The position numbers were made by a program, and so were the translations under genes. Of a DNA stretch of 64,000 nt, positions 1 through 10,700 are shown piece by piece. The notes under the pieces were generated by a model. It had not been told where the DNA came from, searched no databases, and was given only the letters and a program-made list of their open reading frames with translations. The stretch's first letter is position 1. Each line of letters begins with the position of its first letter. The DNA lies in assembly GCA_000727475.1 (NCBI GenBank), contig KL647289.1:2126798-2190797 (forward strand), read 5' to 3'. This DNA is from Sarcocystis neurona. Lineage: Eukaryota > Apicomplexa > Conoidasida > Eucoccidiorida > Sarcocystidae.

Positions 1-161
1 GGACATATATATAGGTGTGTGTAGGTATGTATGTACTAGAGAGCTACACATACGTATATGTACAAGAACCTGTGCACATTCATATGCTCCTGCGTATACA
101 TATATAAATGTATATGCACAAGCATATATATATATATGAACATATAAATACATAATAAATA

Positions 162-200
<39 letters not shown>

Positions 201-1631
201 TTGCATAAGTATGTACACGGGCGCGTTTGCAGGTTTGTAGGTATAAGTGTGTGTACATCTACATATTTGTAGAGAGAGAGATGTATATGGAGTGAATTTT
301 TGAACGTGCCTGAGGATATATCTGCTCCGTTCTGTCCTCCTGCATGTACGAATCTCCTTTTTCTGTCTTACTCCGGCGTCCTCGTCTCCCTCATATAGAG
401 ACTGGCACGTTTGCGTCTTTTTCAGCCTGCAATTTCAAAGATGACGTGGAAGCCTGCGTACGTCCTAGAACGCATACGTGCATGTTTTTCTCTACAATGC
501 AGAGAGCGACGTTCCTATCCTCTCGTGTCTGTCTATATCCGCTTCTCTTTGAAGCACACATACATACGATGTTGAGGACGATGTTCCTTTCCCTCGTGTG
601 TGTCTTTTTCTTGAGACGAACGTGTTCTCGTAGGTTTCGTGTGTCCCAGTTCTGTAGACGAGCCGCTTTCTGCGTTCCCCGCTTGTCGACTTGGGCCCAC
701 CGCCAGTCCCAGCAGTGTCCTCTTTTCATCGCGGTTTCTTGCTCAATAGCTGCAGATGTCCACGACTAATAAGTCGACTTGCGTCCTCTGTCTGTAGCTG
801 ACAGACGTGCGTGCATCCCCATATGCGTGGAAGCACTATGAAGACACGAGGCGGCTACGGCATGTGTGTCTGTATATGTGTGCGTGTCTACAGATATGTA
901 TGTATATCCCTATATCCGTATATGTGTATAGATACACATTATGTATTTATATATGTCTGTATGTGTATGCGTATACGGTATGTTTGTATATGTGAGTACG
1001 ACTTGTGAGAGAAGCCTGAAGCGACATGTGGTTGCTTGACGTCGAGAAGACCCCGCACATTGCCGTCCCGCGACACTGCTGTTGCTTGATGCTGCTACTT
1101 TTTATTGCCGCCGCGCTGCTGGAGCTGCTTGGTCGTAGCAGTGTTGCTTTCCTTGGTACTGCGGCTGCTGCGGGTCGGGGCAGTGGCGCTTGCTGCTGCT
1201 CTTCCTGCTGCCGCCTTTTTGCGTCTTGCTGCTGCTGCTGCTGCTTCTGCCCCACTGTCGGGCCGCAGCTCCTCGTACCGGGCCCTTCTGTGGCGTGCAA
1301 GGGGGCCTTCGTGCCGGTGCTGCCTGCGACGTTCGGCTGTCTGCTAACGCTGCTGCCGGTGTGGGAGACTGCTGCTGCATCTCCTGCTGCTGGTGATACC
1401 GACGCTGCGGATGTAGCCCGCTGGCGTCACTGCGGCCTGCTGCCGCTGTCTGACGGCTCGCCGACGCTTTTGCTACTACTGCTGCTGTTGCTGTTACAAA
1501 GGGTCCCTGCCGCTGCTGTTGTTGCTGTGTGACGGCGTCGCGGCGCCGTCGGGAGAATCTCCTGTAGAGTTTCTTATATCTGGAGCCCATGCTGCTTCTG
1601 CTGCTTTATCGCCTCGCTGCTGCTGCTGCAG
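1..1631. other. Upstream intron or flank of the splicing-factor gene
   Basis: No exon could be recognised here. The first 300 bases and 840-1010 are TA/ATGTAT microsatellite. From about 1080 the plus strand becomes CTG/TGC-rich and pyrimidine-rich, running into the splice acceptor at 1631. Because the first visible PRP38 exon starts in the middle of the domain, this stretch is most simply the 3' part of an intron, with earlier exons outside the window. Confidence 0.5.
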
Positions 1632-1718
1632 GTGGAGCAGCTTCTTGATAACGCAGACTCCCCCTACGTTCGCTGCACCGGTTTCCTCTATCTCCGCTAC
1701 GTGCATCCCCCAGAGAAG
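1632..1718 (+). CDS. PRPF38B: PRP38B exon (DSPYVRC...RYVHPPEK)
   Basis: Acceptor CTGCTGCTGCAG before 1632 and donor GTACTT at 1719. The exon has 29 codons in phase 0 and encodes the conserved PRP38 block with LLDNADSPYVRCTGF and LYLRYVHPPEK. Confidence 0.88.
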
Positions 1719-4700
1719 GTACTTCTTAGCTGATGCTGTTCTGCTGCTGCGGCTGAACTGCTGCTGCTGGTGAGCTGCCGCTGCTGTTGAACTGTTGCTG
1801 CTGCTGTTCTGCTGCTGCTGCTGTTCTGCTGCTGCTGGTGGACTGCTGCTGCGTTTGCTCCTGCGTTGGCTGCTGGACTTTCTTCAGCTGTCTGTTGATA
1901 TTGTGCCGGTGCATTTGGCCGGTGCATATGGCTCTCGCTTCTGCTTCCGTATATGTGGCAAGCTGCTGCTGGTATCTGGACGCAGCTGTGACTGCTGGAT
2001 GGGCGCCGCACGTCCCGCTGTTGCTGTCTTGAGTATCCCTTGCAGCTGCTGGCAGTTTTCTCTGTTAACAAATTGCTGCTGCTGTTCCTGCTGCTGCTAG
2101 TCTTGCTTCTGCTGCTAGTGCTGCTGACCGTGCTGCGGCGCGGTCCTTGCAAGGAGTGCTGCGAGAACCGTCGATAACCCTGGTGCTTTTGTTAGTTCTC
2201 CGACGCTCTCTGCTTCTGGTGGTGGGCACCGCGCGTCTAGGGGCTATTTCTGCTGCTGTGCTGCAGATACTCTCGCCGTGGTGACGCTGGTGCTGGTGCT
2301 AGAGGAACTTCACCGTGTCTAGTCCCGCTGTTCCTCTGTGGGGTCCACTTGCGACCGCTGCCGTCCACGTTTCTGCTGCTGCTGTTGCAACTGAGTGTGC
2401 GGCCGTGGCTCCGTTCCTGCTGCCGGCGGTGTGTTGTTCTTCTGCTCTTCTGGCTGGTGTTACAGCGTCCCCACATCTGCTGCTGCTACGCTGCTGCTGG
2501 CTGGTCTGCTACTGCTCCGAGCACTCCGGTGCTGCTGGTGCACTCGCGGACGGACCAGCTCTTTTTGTTGTTGCTATTGGCCCGTATCCTTCACTGCGGG
2601 GTCAAGTACACATTGTTGCTGCCGAGGTTTTGCTGCTGCTTCTGCCGCTGACGTTTTGCTGCTGCTGCTGTTGCGGATCATTTGCTGCTGTTGCTGCTGG
2701 CTGTTTGGGTGATGCAGCTGTGGCAGTGGTACGAGCCTTATTTCCTCGACGACGAGGAGGTGGCGCCGAGCGCCGACCCCTCGAGAGTCACAACTATGGG
2801 TGAGCAGCGACAGCAGCAGTCGCAGCACGAACAGCAGTCGCAGCACGAGCAGCAGTCGCAGCAGCAGCAGCAGTCGCAGCAGCAGCAGCAGTCGCAGCAG
2901 CAGCAGCAGTCGCAGCAGCAGCAGCAGCAGTCGCAGCAGCAGCAGCAGTCGCAGCAGCAGCAGCAGTCGCAGCAGCAGNNNNNNNNNNNNNNNNNNNNNN
3001 NNNNNNNNNNNNNNNNNNNNNNNNNNNNNNNNNNNNNNNNNNNNNNNNNNNNNNNNNNNNNNNNNNNNNNNNNNNNNNNNNNNNNNNNNNNNNNNNNNNN
3101 NNNNNNNNNNNNNNNNNNNNNNNNNNNNNNNNNNNNNNNNNNNNNNNNNNNNNNNNNNNNNNNNNNNNNNNNNNNNNNNNNNNNNNNNNNNNNNNNNNNN
3201 NNNNNNNNNNNNNNNNNNNNNNNNNNNNNNNNNNNNNNNNNNNNNNNNNNNNNNNNNNNNNNNNNNNNNNNNNNNNNNNNNNNNNNNNCAGCAGCAGCAG
3301 CAGCGCAGCAGCAGCAGCAGCAGTCGCAGCAGCAGCAGCAGTCGCAGCAGCAGCAGCAGTCGCAGCAGCAGCAGCAGTCGCAGCAGCAGTCGCAGCAGCA
3401 GCAGCAGCAGTCGCAGCAGCAGCAGCAGTCGCGGTAGCAGCAGTTGCAGGAGCCGCAGCTGAAGGCGCAGCAGTTGAAGACGCAGCAGTTGCAGGAACAG
3501 CAGTCGCGGCAGCAGCAGTTGAAGGAGCAGCAGTTGTACAAGTGGCAGTCGCAGCACGAGCAGCAGCAGCAGCAGTCGCAGCAGCAGCAGTTGCAGGGGC
3601 AGCAGCTGCAACAGCAGCAGTTGAAGGCCCAGCAGTTGAAGACGCAGTGGTTGCAGTGGCAGCAGTCGCAGCAGCAGCAGCAGCAGTTGAAGGAGCAGTA
3701 GTTGTAAGAGTGGCAGTCGCAACAGGAGCAGCAGTCACAGTCGCAGCAGCAGCAGCAGTCGCAGCAGCAGCAGTCGCAGCAGCAGCAGTTGCAGGAGCTG
3801 CGATCGCAGCAGCAGAAAATGCAGAGGCAGTAGTCGCAGAAGTTGCATGAGCAGCGGCTGCAGCAGCAGCAGCAACTGCAGGAGGAGTAGTTGGAGCGGC
3901 ATCAGCAGTTGTAGGGACAGCAGTTGCAGGAGCAGCCGTCTCAGGGGGCGCAGCAGCAGGCAGAGGTGTGGCAGGAGGAAGGCCGGCAGGAAGGCGGGGA
4001 TCAGCAGGAAGAGCAATAGCACGAGCAGTCAACCAAGCGAGCGCGCTGGGAGAAGGAGAAAAATGAGGAGGAGGTGCAGGAGCGAAGCAGCAGAGCAGGC
4101 TCAGAACAGCCGCAGCGGCGGACAGGAAGAGGACAACAGGCAGGGACGGCCACAGCAGCCCCGGGGCAGTTCGCAGCAGCAGCAGCACTCCCATTAGGTA
4201 CCAATAGACGCGCGAGGGGGAGGCGGAGCAGCAGGAGCAGCGACGAAGCAGCTGTAGGAAGATTTTTAGGATAACACGCGAGTAGCAGCAGCAACAGCAG
4301 CAGCAGCTTTGAGAAGCAGCTGCAAACACCGAGGCGTCACGGCGGAGCTGCGTCAGGGGCAGAGCTGTTGTTGTACACCGCCGTCCAGCAGCACCGTCCG
4401 CAGCAGCAGCAGCCGTGCAGCGTGCGCAGCAAAACAACAGCAACAGCAGCAGCACCAGCCACGCGGTGTGGGCGCAGCAGAACAGCAGCAAGTCAAGTCG
4501 GCAGCGCTCACAGCACGGCGGCAGCGGTTAGGCGGTCCCACTAGCAGCAGAGGGAAGAAGCAAAGACCACCTTACCAGCAATCTTCTTTATGTTTGTCGC
4601 GGACTCACAGACACCTATGCATGCACACATATACACCTGGGTCGGCGGCCTTATAATTGCAGGAGCATGACACACAGACACACCAACATACACATATATA

Positions 4701-7700
4701 TGTATACACATATACCCACCTCGCTACAGCTGCGACTTGCATACCTATAAAGTACATATGCGTATGTATATATATATATATATGTATGTATGCCTTATCT
4801 GTCTAGGTGCATACATGAATCGCATATAGATGCATATATGTGCAAGTACGTCGCTGTGAAGAGTCTTGGGTTGGAACGTTCGTATCTTCTTCATGAGTGG
4901 GAGAAGAAAGCAATGCGACCACCAAACAGCAGCGCTCTGTCGAACACACGTGGCTCTGTTCGCCACTTGGCCCGTGCTGCTAGTGCTGCTGCACACCACG
5001 CTCGCAGGCAACCGCCTGTTGCTCCTCTCCTGCAGCTCGTCTCCTGCGGCTCCTCTCGTGCGACTGCTGCTCTCCCCTTGCTGAATTCTGCTCTGCTGCT
5101 GCGTGGCGCGCTCCTGCTGCGTCGTGTCTGTTGCAGCGGCTGCTGCTTCCGTCTGCTTTCGCGTCGTCCGACTGCTGCGTCTGGCCACTGCTGGTGCATC
5201 TTTGCTGGGCTTGCGCCTCTTCTTTGTCCTCTTCGCCGTGCTGCTGTCGCTGCCTCTGTCGCCGGTCTTGGCTTGCTGCAGCTGCTGCATCTCAGTTTCG
5301 GCGACTTCTGTACTGCTTCTTTTTCTTGCTTGTGATCTCCCGTCGCTGCTTGTCCTCCGGTCACCCCTGCTGCTGCCTTTTCCCTCTGGCGCTGCGCTGT
5401 CCTCCTCTGCGTTCCTCTCCCCGGTCCTGCGCTCCCGTACGGCTCTCTTCTTGTGTGTATGGCTCTGCACTTCCTCCTCTCTTCTTCCTTCTCGACCGCT
5501 TCCCCGCCCTCTTTTTCTCTTGGCCCCGAACGTCTCTTCAGGAGAATTCGTTGAATCGCTGCTGACGGAGGACAAGTACTTCAACACGGTGTTGCCGCGG
5601 CTGCCTGTCAAAGTGAAGAATATCTACGGCACACAGCTGATGGCGATGGAAGAACATCGCAAGCGGAAGGCGCATAACCAGCAGCACTTGGAAAAATTTG
5701 TACCTGGCGCGCCTGTCCAGGCCTGCTCCACGTAACGCTCCTGCTTTTTCTCTCTGTTTTTCCATCCGTGTGCACCTGAAAGACGTCAAGAAGGCGGAGC
5801 TCTCTACACATACTACGTACCTTTGCATGCCTTGCACAGATGTGTATACATGGGTGGACCGAGAGAAAGCGATTGTATACATATGCATCTGTATAGACGT
5901 GTTACTTTGCACATATGTATATATTTCTCCATGTGTCACACAAATAGATGTTTGTACGCATACATATATATATAGGGGAAGCGGAGGTGTGCATATATAT
6001 ATATATCTATATTTTTCTCTCTCTCTCTATATATATCTATATATATAGACATATATATATATGTATATAGGTGTGTGTGTGTGTGTGTGTCTGTTTACAT
6101 GTAATATATGTCGACGTTTAATAAGGAAGCGCACTTGTGTGCATTTGGCTGCGAGTAGGAGGACTTCTGTTTTTCAGTGGAGGTCGAAATTTGACTGCGT
6201 AAGAAGAGGCGTCTGCGTCTGCGCCTCTTGAGGAAGTTGTAGTTCTGCTTTTGCTGTCAAAGCAATGCCACTGCCTCGGGGAGATATATTTCTTACGCAG
6301 GCACTTCACTCACTCGTTCGTACTTGCACTCGCTTCTGTACTCTCTCACTTTACACCGCCACCCCTTCTGTCTTCTGTGCCTTCTCTCTCTATATATGTA
6401 TGTACATCTATCTATATACGCATAGATTATTTCTAGTTGAATTCGTCCGAATACATATACGTATGTATATGTATTAATTCCTATATATATGTGTCTGTGG
6501 GTCAGTAGTTCCTTCTCTGCTATATATATATATGTACGTCTATCTATATACGTATAGATTATTTCTAGTTGAATTCGTCCGAATACATATACGTATGTAT
6601 ATGCATTGATCCCTATATATATGTGTATGTGGGTCAGTAGTTCCTTCTCTGTCTGCGGACATGTATGTGTGTGCCTATATATACATATGTAAATATACGC
6701 GTGTATGTATATCTCTCTACATAGATGTGCTTCGCTTCTTTTTTGTCTCTCTGTCTGTGTGTGTATACACACCTGTCCTTCCATATGTGTTGGTGGCAGA
6801 CGCACGGTTGATATTTTTCTTGTGTGTTCCTCGGTCGTGGCCGTGGGGTAGTACTACACCTGCGTCTCTTTGTGATTGCATGCAGTTTCACTCGGCCAAG
6901 CTCCTGCAGCTGGCAACTTCCTGGTTTGCTCTCGACTGGCAGAGAAAGAGAAGGCTTCTGCTGCAGCTCTTCGCAGCAGCTTCGCTCGCGTGGCTGCCAC
7001 ACGGCTGCTGCTGGTCGATTTTGCTGGGTGCTGCTGATTCCGCGCCCCCCAGGGGGCTCCCTGCACTGCCGCCGATGTCGCTGGAGCGTGTCGCTGTTCT
7101 GCGTCTGCTGCTGCGGACGCCGAGCCTGCTGGTGGTGCCGCGGTTCGTCGATCTGTTGCCACGAGGGCGTGGTCTCTGTTGTTTGTGGTCCTGCGGCTTG
7201 TCTGCGTCTGCTGCTGCTTGCACGCGCGTCTGCGTATGTGTTGCGTTTGCTTTTTCACTTGCTGCGAGTTCTTCTCCACTTTTCTTCCTCGTTAATCTGC
7301 GTAACGCTTGTTTTCTCGGTGCCTCTTCTTCCTACTAATTCTTCTTCAGTTTCTTCGTGTGTGACGTCGAATTTCTGCAGAGGGGACTGGCTTGAAGGAG
7401 AAGTGATTGCTGTGGAGGAGGGACGGCCTGGGGGTGTTTGGGTCCACTTTGAAGACGGCACCGAGGAACTGATTGATATGGGGCTAGTGGTGCTGCTGAA
7501 GAAGAAGAATCGAGAAAAAAAGAAGAAGAAAAAGAGAGACTCTCGTTCTCCCTCTCTTGGCGGCGCTGGTGCCGGGAGCGGCCTTCTCCTCGGTGCTGCT
7601 GCTGCCGTCGCTGCTGAGGGTCAAGGCAGAGATGGGGGAGGCAGCAGCAGCAGCAGGAGTGGTGTCGGTGCGACGGCAGCAGCAGTAACTTCTCGCCTGG

Positions 7701-10700
7701 AACAGGGGGGAGGAAGCGGAGCAGCAGCAGCGGGGGTAGGAGGGGGAGGAGGAGGCAGCAGAGAAGCAGCAGCGACGTCCAGTGCAGCAACAGCAGCCAG
7801 CAGCAGCCACTACCACCACCAGAGCGAAGGAGGAGAGAGCGGCAGCAGACTGCTCCTGCCGGGGAACCGGCGAAGAAGCAGCAGCAGCAGACACCGCAGC
7901 AGAAGCCGGCGCCGGAGCGGCAGCAGGAGACGCGACCGCGATCGCAGCAGCAGCCGGAGACGCGACCACAGCAGCAGCAGACGACGCCCACGCAGCAGCA
8001 GCAGAACGCGGGAAGACGGAAGGCGAGGCGGGATCGATGGCCCCCTGCCAGGCACTACAAAGGGTTCCTCGCTCCGACGCCCTTCCTACGACCGCGCTGC
8101 AGGCCACCGCAGCAGCAGAACCGAACGCAGCAACAGCAGAATTGAAAAAGACACAGCTGGTAAACGCAGGTACGTACCACCGACGCATCTCATATATAAA
8201 TATATATATATACATACAAGTCCTTGTGTGTATATACGTATGTTCATCTATGTGGATGTCTGTCTCTATGCACTTGTACGTATATATATTTATATGTATG
8301 TACTTGTATAGCGTTGTGTGCCTATGTATGGGTATGTGTGTCTCTACGCGTGTGAATGTATGAGTGTATGGTTGTGTGCATATGTGTGTGCATGTGTTTC
8401 TCTGTTTTCATGGATATATATATATGTGGTTGCGTGCACATGTGTGTCTATGTATGTATGTGTGTGTATGTGTATGTATGCACGCCTATGTACGTATACG
8501 TATGCATATATGTGTATGCATGTGTACGCACACGCGTATATGTGTGTATATGTTTGCACGCATGCATACAAGTCTTTCTCTTTGTGCGCAAGTATATACG
8601 CTATATATACATAGAAGTAAACATCCGCAATGTACGGAGAGAGAGGGGAACACAGGGGGAGAGGGAGAGTGTGCGTACTTCGAGCGGCAGCAGGTCCCTT
8701 CGTGCTGGGGAGTGGACCGTGAGTGACCTACGCACGTCGACCGCGCGTGTACCGCCTTTGGTGGGGAGCCTTCGCCCTCCCCCCCTGCGCAGGTCTGCTG
8801 GACCCGCGTCGCCTGGTCTGTGCGGATCTGGCGGCGCCGGCGTGAGTCTGAGCGAAGGAACAACGCACAGAATGTTGCACATTAGGCATGCGAACAGAGA
8901 AGAGAGAAATAGTCGCGCCCGGCTTGGCGTGCAAGTGGCAGCACACATATATCTGAGCACACACGTGCAAGCGCAGGCAGGTTTTGAGGCGGGTCCGGGT
9001 GTACGTACACCCCACCTTCAGGACGGTGTGTGTAGGAAGTGTACGTCCACGTGGAACACGTCGTTTTCTTTTGCATCCACTGCGCAGGTGTTGCTCCCGT
9101 GCTACTACGCGCAGGCGCTTGCGTCTGGATGCGTCGCCTGTGCCGGTGCCACCTGTTTCTTCTCCGGCCGCCTGTGTGTGCATGCATCTTCGCATGTATG
9201 ACAGTTTGCAACTTCGGGTGCCCACGCATATACACGCGACCCACACAGGTCCCTGCTGCTGCCGTCCTGCTGCGTTGTCGTCTGTCCACCTGTCCACACG
9301 TGTGCGCGCGATCTATAAATACGCACGTGCGTGCAGCGACACGCCCTGGCCCGACCTCGCATCCGCATGCAGCCAGGGGTATGTGCTTCTGTGTCCCCGC
9401 ATGCCCTCCACCGGGCGCAGGCATTTTTGCGACGCAGTTGAACCGCCGAGCATGCGTCCGATATCCAGCGACTGCACTGCTGCTGCACGCGGGCGGGCAA
9501 GCGCTCTCCAGTGAGTGCCTGCTGATGCTGCTGCCGGGTGTCTACGCATGCACAACACCGCACATTGCTTCCAGGATGGAAAACTGGGAAGAGGTTGTGA
9601 TGCGGCAGCGAAGGGGCTCCCCGAGGTCCCTCGCATACCCGCCTGCAGCTGGGGGCGTTCTAGAGGCACGGCGCAGCCCTTTCAGCAGACTGCGCGGCCT
9701 CCGTTGGTGCGCACATGCGTTTGCTAAGAGGCTTCCTGCTGCGGTAGGTGCTCCGGGGCTGCTGTTGCATATGTGTCCTGGAGACTGCTTCGCTATTGCT
9801 GCTGCACACGTGTGGGGTTCTTGAAGGCGCATGCGTTGTGCATGCAGCAGCAGGTGTACCGACTGGTGTTCTTCAGCTGGCACGTGCACCTGGGCGCTGC
9901 GTGCCGGGGGGGCGTTCCCTACACCGCTGCCGGGGAAGAGCCCAGCGCCTTTTTGTGCCTGCGTGTGCGTGCATGTGCTTGCCAAGAGGGGTAGGGAAAC
10001 GCGGCAATGTACGGACTGCCCGTGCATGGGAGTGGTGGCGCGGTGATGCGCTGCGTGAACTTGTGGGCCTGTGTGCATGCAGGAGGAGTAGCCGGAGCGA
10101 CGACAGCAGCAGCCGCAGCGGAGGCAGGCCGCGGAGACGGAGCCGAAGCAGCAGCGCGAGACGCAGCAGGCGCAGAGAGAGACGGCGACACAGAAGCAGC
10201 AGTGGCAGCAGCGAGGACAGTTCCAGCAGAAGCAGCAGTAGTCCGCGTACGAGAACTCAGCGTGACCTGCTCACCGAATTTAGGAGGAAAGAAAGAGAGA
10301 AGGCTCTCGCTACTGGCAAGGTGCGTCTCTTTCGGTGCAAGTCTGTGTGGAAAGGTACCACTATTTATTCTTAGTCCTACGTACATTTCGTACAGAGATG
10401 CATATAGAGAGAGATAGAAAGAAAGCAAGAGAAGAAGATATATATATGGAGAGAGACACCTCTCTCTATATATACACATATATGTATACGTATACACATG
10501 TATGCGTGTACGCGTAGGTATTTTACTCTGTACGTACAGGCGTATGTATATACATGCACGTGTAAAAGTGTGCACATGTAGGAGCGGGACGAACAGCAGC
10601 AGCAGCAGCAGCAGCGAAGAGAAGAGGGGCTGTGTTTGGCGCCTGCGTAGCGACAGCGGGGATGGGGAGCAGCAAAACGCTGCAGAGAAGAGGCAGCTGC

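Noticed and set aside
2682..3437. Plus-strand SQQQQ frame continuing directly from the LDDEE exon
   Set aside because: The frame begins with the genuine exon, but the GTGAGC donor at 2800 and the exact continuation EFVESLL at 5542 show the Q-rich part is intron.
2574..4491. Long minus-strand frames of leucine, cysteine or alanine runs across the CAG array
   Set aside because: They are antisense translations of the TCG(CAG)4 array and cross 310 N. The array lies between two phase-matched PRP38B exons, so it is intronic.
5538..5939. Minus-strand 133-codon frame opposite the PRP38B exon
   Set aside because: Its convincing part is the antisense of the EFVESLLTEDKYF exon, and the rest is microsatellite.
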